Assembly (NCBI RefSeq): GCF_009741375.1
Contig: NZ_WOWP01000026.1
Coordinates: 1-64,000 of the forward strand
DNA: 64,000 nucleotides
Source of the DNA: Flavobacterium rakeshii
Lineage (GTDB): Bacteria; Bacteroidota; Bacteroidia; Flavobacteriales; Flavobacteriaceae
Direction of reading: 5' to 3'
Part shown: piece by piece, positions 27,962-36,209 of the stretch
Layout of the letters: every line of letters starts with the position of its first letter
Numbering within the stretch: position 1 is the first letter of the stretch
Translations under genes and position numbers: made by a program
Notes under the pieces: generated by a model
Databases searched by the model: none
What the model was told of the DNA's origin: nothing
What the model saw: the letters and a program-made list of their open reading frames with translations, nothing else

Positions 27962-29653
27962 TTATCTGATAAGTTTTTTATACTTAATTCGTGTAGGCGT
28001 TAAATCAGTACCTAAACGTTTTTTCCTGTTTTCTTCATATTCAGAGAAGCTTCCTTCAAAGAAATAAACTTCAGAATCCCCTTCAAAAGCAAGGATATGA
28101 GTACAAACCCTGTCAAGGAACCAACGGTCGTGAGAAATAATAACTGCACATCCGGCAAAATTTTCTAAACCTTCCTCAAGAGCCCTTAGTGTATTAATAT
28201 CAAGGTCGTTTGTTGGCTCATCCAGTAAAAGTACGTTACCTTCTTCCTTAAGCGTCATAGCTAAGTGAAGCCTGTTTCTCTCACCTCCCGAAAGAGCCGA
28301 TACTTTTTTATTCTGTTCACTACCACTAAAGTTAAATCGGCTTAAGTAAGCTCTTGAATTAACCTGGCGACCTCCCATCATAATTAATTCCTGACCGTCA
28401 CAGAAGTTTTCCCAAATTGATTTCTCAGGATCAATGTTTGAGTGACTCTGGTCTACATAAGCAATCTTAACGGTATCTCCTACTTCAAACTCTCCTTTAT
28501 CTGGTGTTTGCTCGTCCATTATCATTTTAAAGATAGTGGTTTTACCGGCACCGTTTGGACCAATAATACCTACAATACCTGCCTGAGGTAAAGTAAAGTT
28601 TAGGTTTTCATATAAAAGCTTATCACCAAAAGCTTTTGCTACACCTTTAGCTTCGATAACATTAGTACCTAAACGAGGTCCGTTAGGAATATATATCTCA
28701 AGCTTTTCCTCAAGTTGTTTTTGGTCTTCATTCAATAACCTGTCGTAGTTTTGTAAACGGGCTTTTTGCTTTGTTTGGCGACCTTTAGCTCCCTGTCTAA
28801 CCCAGTCTAACTCACGCTCAAGTGTTTTTCTGCGTTTAGAAGCTGTTTTCTCTTCCTGCTCCAGTCTTTTAGCTTTTTGATCTAACCATGAAGAATAATT
28901 ACCTTTCCAAGGAATACCTTCACCTCTGTCAAGCTCAAGAATCCAACCTGCAACATTATCAAGGAAATAACGGTCGTGCGTTACTGCAATTACAGTACCT
29001 GCATAACGCTGTAAGTGTTGCTCTAACCACAATACACTCTCGGCATCAAGGTGGTTGGTAGGCTCATCTAAAAGAAGTACATCAGGCTGTTGAAGCAATA
29101 AACGACATAAAGCTACCCTTCTTTTCTCACCACCCGAAAGTACTTTTATAGGAGTATCAGGATCTGGAGTACGAAGTGCATCCATAGCTACTTCAAGCTT
29201 ATTGTCAAGCTCCCATGCGCCTGCTGCATCAATTTTATCCTGAAGCTCAGCCTGACGGTCCATAAGCTTCTGCATTTTGTCGGCATCCTCATATACTTCA
29301 GGTAAACCGAACATATCGTTTATTTTATTGAATTCGTCAAGTAATGCAACGGTTTCGGCCACACCTTCACGAACAATCTCAATAACCGTTTTATTTTCAT
29401 CTAACTGTGGTTCCTGCTCTAAATAGCCTACAGTATATCCCGGAGCAAAAACTACATCTCCCTGATAACTTTTATCTACACCGGCAATAATTTTTAATAA
29501 CGATGATTTACCGGAACCGTTTAGACCAAGGATACCAATTTTAGCCCCGTAAAAAAAGCTCAGGTATATATCCTTTAATACCTGTTTGTTTGCTCCCTGG
29601 TAAGTTTTACTTACTCGGGACATTGAAAATATTACTTTCTTATCGTCTGACAT
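27962..29653 (-). CDS. ettA: Energy-dependent translational throttle protein EttA
   Basis: An ABC-F protein of 563 aa with two ATP-binding cassettes and no membrane domain. Cassette 1 has GLNGSGKSSLLK (Walker A), LSGGEKRRVAL (signature) and LLLDEPTNHLD (Walker B). Cassette 2 has GPNGAGKTTIFK, LSGGERNRLHL and LLLDEPTNDLD. The linker between them (about 240-300) is basic and coiled, as expected for the P-site tRNA interaction motif. EttA binds the ribosomal E site and tunes the first elongation steps to the ATP/ADP ratio. Length and linker favour EttA over Uup. Confidence 0.95.
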   Translation of the reverse strand: MSDDKKVIFSMSRVSKTYQGANKQVLKDIYLSFFYGAKIGILGLNGSGKSSLLKIIAGVDKSYQGDVVFAPGYTVGYLEQEPQLDENKTVIEIVREGVAETVALLDEFNKINDMFGLPEVYEDADKMQKLMDRQAELQDKIDAAGAWELDNKLEVAMDALRTPDPDTPIKVLSGGEKRRVALCRLLLQQPDVLLLDEPTNHLDAESVLWLEQHLQRYAGTVIAVTHDRYFLDNVAGWILELDRGEGIPWKGNYSSWLDQKAKRLEQEEKTASKRRKTLERELDWVRQGAKGRQTKQKARLQNYDRLLNEDQKQLEEKLEIYIPNGPRLGTNVIEAKGVAKAFGDKLLYENLNFTLPQAGIVGIIGPNGAGKTTIFKMIMDEQTPDKGEFEVGDTVKIAYVDQSHSNIDPEKSIWENFCDGQELIMMGGRQVNSRAYLSRFNFSGSEQNKKVSALSGGERNRLHLAMTLKEEGNVLLLDEPTNDLDINTLRALEEGLENFAGCAVIISHDRWFLDRVCTHILAFEGDSEVYFFEGSFSEYEENRKKRLGTDLTPTRIKYKKLIR

Positions 29654-29751
29654 TATATGTAATTAGATTAATTTATTTTGTACTTAACAGCAACAAAGAT
29701 AGTTTGAAATGTAAAGATTTCAAATTACTTGCGTAGCTATTTATCAATTCG

Positions 29752-31827
29752 TTATTTTACGATTACTTCCCTAATCTTATCCAGAAGCTCTTCCTGCTTG
29801 AAAGGCTTAGAAACATAAGCATCCATACCCAGGTCAAAACACTTTTGCTGTTCACCGATTAAAGAATGTGCTGTAATAGCAATAATAGGAATACTGCTTT
29901 TTAATTCGCTCCTTATGTAGGTTGTAGTTTGATAACCATCTTTAACAGGCATTTGCAGGTCCATTAAGATAAGGTCATATTTCTTTTTCTCCAGCATATC
30001 AAGGCCTTCCTGACCGTTATTGGCAATATCAATATCAAAACCGAAGCCTTTTACAATATTTTTAGCCAAATGCTGGTTAAGGAAATTATCTTCACATAAC
30101 AATACAGAAAGTTTCCCTAAAGAATCACTAGGTTTTTTCTCAGCCTCCTGTTCTTTAATTTCCTCATCAACTCCTGCTTTTTCAAAGTCCAGTATAAAAT
30201 AGAATTCAGATCCCCTACCCGGTTTACTGTTTACACCTATTTCACCATCCATTAGTTCAACAAGCTGTTTTACGATATTAAGACCGAGTCCGGTACCGCC
30301 AAAACGACGGGTTGTACTTTCTTCAGCCTGTGTAAAACGGTCGAAAATGGCTTCAAGCTTATCTTTTTCTATACCTATACCGGTATCTTTTATAGAGAAC
30401 CTAAGTTTACAGCCAACCTCGGTTTCATCTATTTTTTTAACCGAAATGGTAACATCACCTTCTTCGGTAAATTTAATGGCATTACCGGCAAGATTCATCA
30501 AAATCTGATTAATACGCCCTTTATCCCCTACTACGGTTTCCGGCATATTGGCATCAAGGAAAAGATTAAACTCAAGTCCTGATTGTTCGGCTTTTACTTT
30601 AAGCAGGTCATAAACATGCTTTAAAGCCGACTTTAAATTGAATTTAGAGTGTTCTATAACCAGTTTACCTGATTCTATTTTAGAAAGATCAAGTATATCA
30701 TTAATAATAAGTAAAAGGTTATCTCCTGCAGTTTGAACATTAGTAACAAACTCACGTTGTTTATCGCTAAGATCTGTACGGGCCAGTAAATCTGTAAACC
30801 CAATAATAGCATTCATTGGGGTACGGATTTCATGACTCATATTAGCCATAAAACTGTCTTTTACAAAAATTGCTTTTTCGGCAACTTCCTTTGCTTTAAT
30901 TAACTCGTTTTCGACAGCTTTTCTTTCGGTAATATCATTAGCTATCTCAACATACTTAAACGGATGCCCGGATTTATCAAGAAAAGGCACAACCACAACT
31001 TCCATCCAGTATGGTTTGCCGTCTTTAGTTATGCTTTCAATTTCATTTTTCCACACATAGCCGGCACTAACAGTATTCCATAAACTAGTGTAAATACTCT
31101 CTTTATTATAACCCGTATTAGTTTCTTTAATATGAGTACCTATCAGTTCTTCTTTAGTATATCCGCTATAATCACAGGTGGTTTCATTAACAAAAGTAAT
31201 TATACCTTCTTTATCAAATATTAATATACCCGAAGTTTCATCAAGTGCAGTTTTGTAGCTTTCCAGTTCCCTGTTGACAGATTCAAGCTCTTTTTTAGCC
31301 ATTCGGGCTACTTCTTCCCTAAGATTTATATTTCTTTTTCGTATCTCCAATTGGTTCATTACATGGTGAGCCAATGTAGAAAGAGCCTTACGCTGATCTT
31401 CATCTATTTCCCTAACTACAGTATCTACAACACATATAGTACCTATATTAAATCCATCGTCTGTTTTTAAAGGAACACCTGCATAGAAACGTACCCCAAA
31501 CTCACCCTGCACATTAGCATTATCCTTAAAAATAGGGTGTTTTGTAGCATCGGGCACCACAACACATTCATCCTGCATAATTACATGCTGGCAAAAAGTG
31601 TCCTGTCTCGGCATTTCGGGAACTTCCATTCCTATCCTTGCCTTATACCATTGTCGGTCTTTATCAATAAAAGAAACTAAAGCAATAGGAGTTTTATAGA
31701 TATAAGAAGCAAGATGAACTATATCATCAAATTCTTTCTCAGAAAAGGTATCAAGTATATTATAACTACTAAGAGCCTCTAACCTTTCCTTTTCGTTGTG
31801 TGGTATAGGAAAATCATTTTTTTCCAT
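29752..31827 (-). CDS. Soluble hybrid histidine kinase (GAF-PAS-HisKA-HATPase-REC)
   Basis: A 691-aa sensor. The order is GAF (about 20-165), coiled linker, PAS with PAC (about 190-310), HisKA with phospho-acceptor His332 in NMSHEIRTPMN, HATPase (N box NLAGNAIKFTEEG and G box GGTGLGLNIVK), and a receiver domain with phospho-acceptor Asp623 in LILMDLQMP. There is no transmembrane segment, so it senses an internal signal. No response regulator or output gene lies beside it, so phosphotransfer must go to an unlinked partner. Confidence 0.94.
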   Translation of the reverse strand: MEKNDFPIPHNEKERLEALSSYNILDTFSEKEFDDIVHLASYIYKTPIALVSFIDKDRQWYKARIGMEVPEMPRQDTFCQHVIMQDECVVVPDATKHPIFKDNANVQGEFGVRFYAGVPLKTDDGFNIGTICVVDTVVREIDEDQRKALSTLAHHVMNQLEIRKRNINLREEVARMAKKELESVNRELESYKTALDETSGILIFDKEGIITFVNETTCDYSGYTKEELIGTHIKETNTGYNKESIYTSLWNTVSAGYVWKNEIESITKDGKPYWMEVVVVPFLDKSGHPFKYVEIANDITERKAVENELIKAKEVAEKAIFVKDSFMANMSHEIRTPMNAIIGFTDLLARTDLSDKQREFVTNVQTAGDNLLLIINDILDLSKIESGKLVIEHSKFNLKSALKHVYDLLKVKAEQSGLEFNLFLDANMPETVVGDKGRINQILMNLAGNAIKFTEEGDVTISVKKIDETEVGCKLRFSIKDTGIGIEKDKLEAIFDRFTQAEESTTRRFGGTGLGLNIVKQLVELMDGEIGVNSKPGRGSEFYFILDFEKAGVDEEIKEQEAEKKPSDSLGKLSVLLCEDNFLNQHLAKNIVKGFGFDIDIANNGQEGLDMLEKKKYDLILMDLQMPVKDGYQTTTYIRSELKSSIPIIAITAHSLIGEQQKCFDLGMDAYVSKPFKQEELLDKIREVIVK

Positions 31828-31959
31828 CAGTAAAGCAATGGGGTATTTTACTTAAACAAATAGGATACAATAAAGTAAAGGTAATAAAAAATATATTCTA
31901 ACATAAAATGTTAAAACATTAATTTTATTACAAATTTTTACAGGAAAAAATCTATTAAA

Positions 31960-32139
31960 TTAAACCCTGCCTTTTAAAGCATTAAAAGCCCAGGAAATAG
32001 CAAAGAAACCTATCCCAACTACCGAAAAACCAATAGCATAATCAGGATATTTTAAAACCCCCAGTAACACAAGCGCCGCCCCAATTAAAAACAATATAAA
32101 AGAAGCCCATCCGAAGATGGTGTTTTTATTCATTCCCAT
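31960..32139 (-). CDS. Small membrane protein, 59 aa
   Basis: A short gene between the kinase and holA. It reads MGMNKNTIFGW..., then two hydrophobic helices (about 10-28 and 34-54) separated by LKYPDYAIG, and ends KGRV. It has an ATG start (a second ATG two codons in), a clean stop and sensible codon use. I believe it belongs to a small flavobacterial membrane family known as CAL67264, from memory of similar sequences, so that name is tentative. Function unknown. Confidence 0.7.
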   Translation of the reverse strand: MGMNKNTIFGWASFILFLIGAALVLLGVLKYPDYAIGFSVVGIGFFAISWAFNALKGRV

Positions 32140-32190
32140 TTTGTATATTCTTTAGTACAGGATTAAGCATGCAAATATCGTGCATTTTTA

Positions 32191-33195
32191 TCAATTAAAT
32201 ATCTTAACAAGCATCTCTTTTAACAAATCGGACTGTGATATAGCATTTGCCCCTACTCCTTTACTCTTCACATCAATATCTCTTAGTGCAGCTACAATAG
32301 CACTTACTTTTTTCATAGGATAATTACGTAATGCGATATCATAGTCTTTCATAAAGTACGGATTAACCTTTAACACCCTCGCTGCATTAGCAGCGCTTTT
32401 GTCTTTAAGTCCGTGATATTGCAGTAACTGAGAAAAGAAACCGAAAACCAATCCCGTTGTCATTACAAGCGGGTTATCTTTTGGGTTTTGAGAAAAGTGG
32501 TCGGCAATTCTGTAAGCCTTTAACTGATCTCTCTCCCCTATTGCTTTACGTAATTCAAAAACATTATAATCCTTACTTATACCTATGTTTTCCTCAACAT
32601 GTTTAGGAGATATAGCAGTGCCTTTAGGCAGTATTATAATCAGTTTTTCAAGCTCATTGTTTATTTTACTCAAATCGTTACCTAAAAACTCAACCAGCAT
32701 TGCAGCCGCTTTAGGTTCAATAGTATACCCTTTCCCTGAAAGCACTCTTTTTATCCACTCTCCTACCTGATTTTCATAAAGTTTTTTGCTTTCAAATACC
32801 AGTCCGGCTTTTTCAAGCGTTTTGGTAACCTTTTTACGTTTATCCAGCGTTTTGTATTTATAAGCAAACACTAATACCGTGGTAGGCTGTGGGTTTTGGG
32901 CATAAGCCTCCAGTTTATCTATAGTACGGGAAAGCTCCTGAGCCTCTTTTACAATTACCACCTGTCTTTCGGCCATCATTGGATACCTACGGGCGCTAGA
33001 CATAACATCTTCCAGACTAACATCCTTACCATATAAAACCGTTTGGTTAAAACCCTTTTCTTCTTCAGTAAGAATATTGTCTTCAATATAATCGGTAAGC
33101 CTGTCAATATAGTAAGGCTCTTCCCCCATAAAAAAATAAATGGGCTTAATATTGCCCTGCTTAATATCGTTAACAATTTTAATTACTTCGTCCAC
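32191..33195 (-). CDS. holA: DNA polymerase III delta subunit
   Basis: A 334-aa clamp-loader subunit that opens the sliding clamp. It has the delta N-terminal AAA-like domain without a functional Walker A (IKPIYFFMGEEPYYIDR near 16-32), the VVIVKEAQEL strand-helix, the lid domain near 180-210 and the C-terminal collar domain. Length and order agree with HolA. It is divergent from the HsdR-N protein gene with a 50-nt gap. Confidence 0.93.
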   Translation of the reverse strand: MDEVIKIVNDIKQGNIKPIYFFMGEEPYYIDRLTDYIEDNILTEEEKGFNQTVLYGKDVSLEDVMSSARRYPMMAERQVVIVKEAQELSRTIDKLEAYAQNPQPTTVLVFAYKYKTLDKRKKVTKTLEKAGLVFESKKLYENQVGEWIKRVLSGKGYTIEPKAAAMLVEFLGNDLSKINNELEKLIIILPKGTAISPKHVEENIGISKDYNVFELRKAIGERDQLKAYRIADHFSQNPKDNPLVMTTGLVFGFFSQLLQYHGLKDKSAANAARVLKVNPYFMKDYDIALRNYPMKKVSAIVAALRDIDVKSKGVGANAISQSDLLKEMLVKIFN

Positions 33196-33233
33196 CGGAT
33201 AATAGTTTAATCAGTTAAAAATTAAAAAAACTA

Positions 33234-33241
33234 TACATTTG
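33234..33241 (+). promoter_or_regulatory. -7 box implying a leaderless or near-leaderless mRNA
   Basis: TACATTTG matches TAnnTTTG exactly and ends 4 nt before the ATG at 33246. If it is the promoter, transcription would start at or within a few bases of the start codon. No TTG is present at -33 spacing. Confidence 0.45.
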
Positions 33242-33245
33242 CCTT

Positions 33246-33698
33246 ATGCAAAAGCTTAATTTTCCTAATTATACTTTCCGATTCAAAAATAGTGAAAATA
33301 AAATCGCCATTTTTGATGAAATACGTAAAAAATTCATTCTTCTTACTCCCGAAGAATGGGTAAGGCAGCATGTGGTACAGTATTTACTGCTTGAGCAAAA
33401 ATACCCAAAATCGTATATTAATGTAGAGAAAGTACTTAAGGTTAACGGACTTACAAAACGATATGATGCTGTAGTTTTTAATCCTGACGGCAGTATTTTT
33501 CTTCTTGTGGAATGTAAAGCTCCCGAAGTAAAAATAACCCAGAATGTTTTTGACCAAATTGCCCGTTATAATATGGTTTTAAAAGCCAACTACATGATGG
33601 TTACAAATGGCTTAAATCATTACTTTTGCCAAATGAATTATGAAAAGGAACAATACCAGTTCTTACGTAATCTACCTGAATTTACACTCAACCAATGA
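33246..33698 (+). CDS. Solitary HsdR-N-type nuclease-fold protein
   Basis: A 150-aa protein that corresponds to the N-terminal nuclease domain of type I restriction HsdR subunits. The PD-(D/E)xK core is visible: Asp in KRYDAVVFNPDG and ECKAP in LLVECKAPEVKI, followed by QIARYN. No helicase domain, methylase or specificity gene is nearby, so this is not a restriction system. Stand-alone copies are widespread in Bacteroidetes beside housekeeping genes. A role in DNA repair or processing is possible but unproven. It overlaps the following glycosyltransferase gene by 4 nt. Confidence 0.85.
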   Translation: MQKLNFPNYTFRFKNSENKIAIFDEIRKKFILLTPEEWVRQHVVQYLLLEQKYPKSYINVEKVLKVNGLTKRYDAVVFNPDGSIFLLVECKAPEVKITQNVFDQIARYNMVLKANYMMVTNGLNHYFCQMNYEKEQYQFLRNLPEFTLNQ

Positions 33699-34690
33699 AT
33701 AATATAGCTGTAGTAATTTTAAACTGGAACGGAAAAAAACTTTTAGAGGAGTTCCTGCCTTTTGTAATTAAATATTCAGGGAACGCTGCTATATATGTAG
33801 CCGATAATGCCTCTACAGATGAGTCTGTTACATATGTAAAATCGGCTTTTCCTCAAATAAAAATTATTGAGAATATCGGAAATTACGGTTACGCTAAAGG
33901 ATATAACGAAGCCTTAAAACAGGTTGATGAAGAGATTTATGCTTTAGTAAATTCTGATATTGAAGTGACCGAAAACTGGTTACTACCAATTGCCGACTTA
34001 TTTAAAAAAGACCAAGAAACAGCTATAATTCAGCCTAAAATACTGGATTATTACAAAAGAGACACTTTTGAATATGCCGGTGCCGCCGGAGGTTTTCTGG
34101 ATAAATATGGTTTCCCCTACTGTCGCGGTCGTATTTTTGAAACGCTTGAAAAGGATAACGGACAGTATAATGATGAAACGGAGATATTTTGGGCTTCGGG
34201 GGCATGTTTTTTTATCCGTAAAAATGTGTTTTGGGAACTGGACGGACTTGACGAAGACTTTTTTGCTCACCAGGAAGAAATTGATTTATGTTGGAGAGCC
34301 TTTAATAAAAACCATAAAATAAAAGTTTGCGGAAGTTCACATGTATACCACGTAGGCGGAGCTACCTTAAAAAACACTAATCCTAAAAAGACTTTTCTTA
34401 ATTTTAGGAACTCCCTTTGGATGATGACTAAAAATTTACCAAAAGGAAAACTGATACCGGTACTTTTTATACGTTTATGTTTTGACGGAATTGCCGGACT
34501 TCGATTCGTTTTTCAGGGGAAATTTACTCATTTATGGGCAGTACTAAAAGCACATTTTTATTTTTATACCTGCCTGTTTAAATTTTTAAACAAAAGAGAA
34601 TCAAAACAATACAAAAACTACTATAAAACCAAGAGCATTGTTTACAATTATTTCATTATAGGTAAGAAAAATTTTAACAATAGTTTATAG
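33695..34690 (+). CDS. Family 2 glycosyltransferase
   Basis: A 331-aa GT-A-fold transferase that uses a nucleotide sugar to extend a surface glycan. The N-terminal VVILNWNG, the DNASTDES segment, the metal-binding NSDIEV motif and the ED-like EEIDLCWR motif near residue 195 match the rhamnosyltransferase-like GT2 group (WcaA/RfbN type). There is a possible membrane-associated hydrophobic segment near the C-terminus. It overlaps the HsdR-N gene (ATGA), which is a positional rather than an obvious functional link. Acceptor unknown. Confidence 0.9.
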   Translation: MNNIAVVILNWNGKKLLEEFLPFVIKYSGNAAIYVADNASTDESVTYVKSAFPQIKIIENIGNYGYAKGYNEALKQVDEEIYALVNSDIEVTENWLLPIADLFKKDQETAIIQPKILDYYKRDTFEYAGAAGGFLDKYGFPYCRGRIFETLEKDNGQYNDETEIFWASGACFFIRKNVFWELDGLDEDFFAHQEEIDLCWRAFNKNHKIKVCGSSHVYHVGGATLKNTNPKKTFLNFRNSLWMMTKNLPKGKLIPVLFIRLCFDGIAGLRFVFQGKFTHLWAVLKAHFYFYTCLFKFLNKRESKQYKNYYKTKSIVYNYFIIGKKNFNNSL

Positions 34691-34755
34691 TCCAACGCGT
34701 TAATATTTGCAGGAATATATATAATTTTGTTTCAAATATTAATTTTTCAAATCTT

Positions 34756-35577
34756 ATGAAAAGAACCGTTCTATTACTATCATTGGCAGCAATGACGCTG
34801 ACATCGTGTGGATCCAAAAAGAAGATTGCCGAGTTAGAAGCACAGAACAAAGAGATCCAGGATCTGCTAAATACAGCTACTATCAAGTTGAATTCTTGTT
34901 TAGCTGAAAAAAATGTTTTGACCGATCAGGTTGACTATCTTAAAAAGAACAACTCCGATCTTCATAACACAATGGCAACCCTATCATCTAAAGACGCTGC
35001 TAACGTGGAGAAATCACTTGAAATGATTAAGGAGAAAGATCTTAAAATATCAAGATTACAGGATGCTATTACCCGTAAAGATTCTGTAACATTAGCTTTA
35101 GTTACCAGCGTTAAGAGAGCTGTAGGTATCGATGATCCGGATATTGAAGTTAATGTTGAAAAAGGTGTTGTATACATCTCTATTGCTGATAAGCTTTTAT
35201 TTAAAAGCGGTAGCTACCAGGTAAGCGACAGAGCTAAAGAAATTTTAGGTAAAGTTGCAGCTATTGTAAAAGATAAATCAAACTTTGAGTGTATGGTTGA
35301 AGGCCACACTGATAATGTGCCAATTAAAAACCCTGTACTACAGGATAACTGGGACTTAAGTGTTAAGCGTGCTACTTCAATCGTAAGAATACTACAACAG
35401 GACTTTGGTATTGAACCGGGCAGGCTTGTAGCTTCAGGTCGTGGTGAGTATGTTCCTTTAGAGTCTAATGACACTGCCGAAGGACGTGCAAGAAACAGAA
35501 GAACAAGAATTCTTATTCTTCCTAAAATCGATCAGTTCTACGACATGATTGAAAAAGAAATGAAAAACCAGAAATAA
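34756..35577 (+). CDS. OmpA-family lipoprotein
   Basis: A 273-aa protein with a lipobox (LTSC, Cys18), a coiled-coil region (about 25-115) and an OmpA-like peptidoglycan-binding domain (about 140-265). The domain contains VEGHTDNVPIKN, NWDLSVKRATSIVRIL and ASGRGEYVPLESNDTAEGRA, followed by RNRRTRILI. It would tether the outer membrane to the cell wall. It is monocistronic, with a terminator after it. Confidence 0.93.
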   Translation: MKRTVLLLSLAAMTLTSCGSKKKIAELEAQNKEIQDLLNTATIKLNSCLAEKNVLTDQVDYLKKNNSDLHNTMATLSSKDAANVEKSLEMIKEKDLKISRLQDAITRKDSVTLALVTSVKRAVGIDDPDIEVNVEKGVVYISIADKLLFKSGSYQVSDRAKEILGKVAAIVKDKSNFECMVEGHTDNVPIKNPVLQDNWDLSVKRATSIVRILQQDFGIEPGRLVASGRGEYVPLESNDTAEGRARNRRTRILILPKIDQFYDMIEKEMKNQK

Positions 35578-35600
35578 TATTCAGGTTTCAAAAAATATTA

Positions 35601-35630
35601 AAGGCTGCCAAATGGCAGCCTTTTGTTTTT
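35601..35630 (+). terminator. Rho-independent terminator after the OmpA lipoprotein gene
   Basis: AAGGCTGCCA (35601-35610) pairs with TGGCAGCCTT (35613-35622) and is followed by T residues. It may also stop the small minus-strand gene at 35650. Confidence 0.88.
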
Positions 35631-35649
35631 GTGATTATTTGTCGTTGTA

Positions 35650-35850
35650 TTATTTAAACTTATTACCAAACCTAATTATACCTGAAGGCAAACTCAGCAC
35701 AATGGCAGTAATAAATATTAAAAGTAAAATAACCAGCATAAGGAAATACAACACTCCCCCTGCTGTAGTAAGATCAGGAAATTCTGCTACCGCATAAAAA
35801 GCAGTAGAGAAAAAAGCGATTGTTGACAATATTAAACTTAAAATCCTCAT
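35650..35850 (-). CDS. Small membrane protein, 66 aa
   Basis: The product starts MRILSLILSTIAFFST and contains two hydrophobic helices (about 3-22 and 31-53), then SLPSGIIRFGNKFK. It has an ATG start, and the terminator at 35601 lies beyond its stop. No family is recognised; similar short two-helix proteins are frequent in flavobacteria. It could also be a chance frame, but the hydrophobic pattern and isolated position argue for a gene. Confidence 0.55.
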   Translation of the reverse strand: MRILSLILSTIAFFSTAFYAVAEFPDLTTAGGVLYFLMLVILLLIFITAIVLSLPSGIIRFGNKFK

Positions 35851-36209
35851 AATCCTTAAATTTGTTTTGTGGGGTAAAATTGGTTAACTGGAAAAGGATT
35901 GTTCTACATGATTCCTTCACTACATTATTTTTGTAACAAATAGTTATAAAATAAATATTACAAAAACATTAAAAAGATTGATAGTCTTTTTTGGATCGTG
36001 GTTTGGTTCAACACTAGTAAAATTACAAATAAATTGTTAATCTATGTTAAGTATGACTAAATATTTTGTTATTTAATTTGTTTTTTAACCAAATTTAAAT
36101 ATTAAATATTTAATTTTTAGATAAAATGAAATAAATCCAAACATTTTATAATAAGCAAATAAATACTTATTTTCGTACGCGTAAAAATAAACCGGAAAAA
36201 TACATACTG
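35851..36209. other. Long AT-rich region upstream of lpdA
   Basis: No ORF of note. TATTTTTG at 35926-35933 with TTG at 35899-35901 (24-nt spacing) could be a plus-strand promoter. A weak AT-rich hairpin (AAAAAGA at 35971-35977 with TCTTTTT at 35985-35991) follows about 45 nt later and could end or attenuate a short transcript. Closer to lpdA, TATTTTCG (36168-36175) is a one-mismatch -7 box. Confidence 0.35.

Noticed and set aside
33246..33698. Type I restriction-modification system
   Set aside because: Only the HsdR N-terminal domain is present; no helicase, methylase or specificity subunit in the window.
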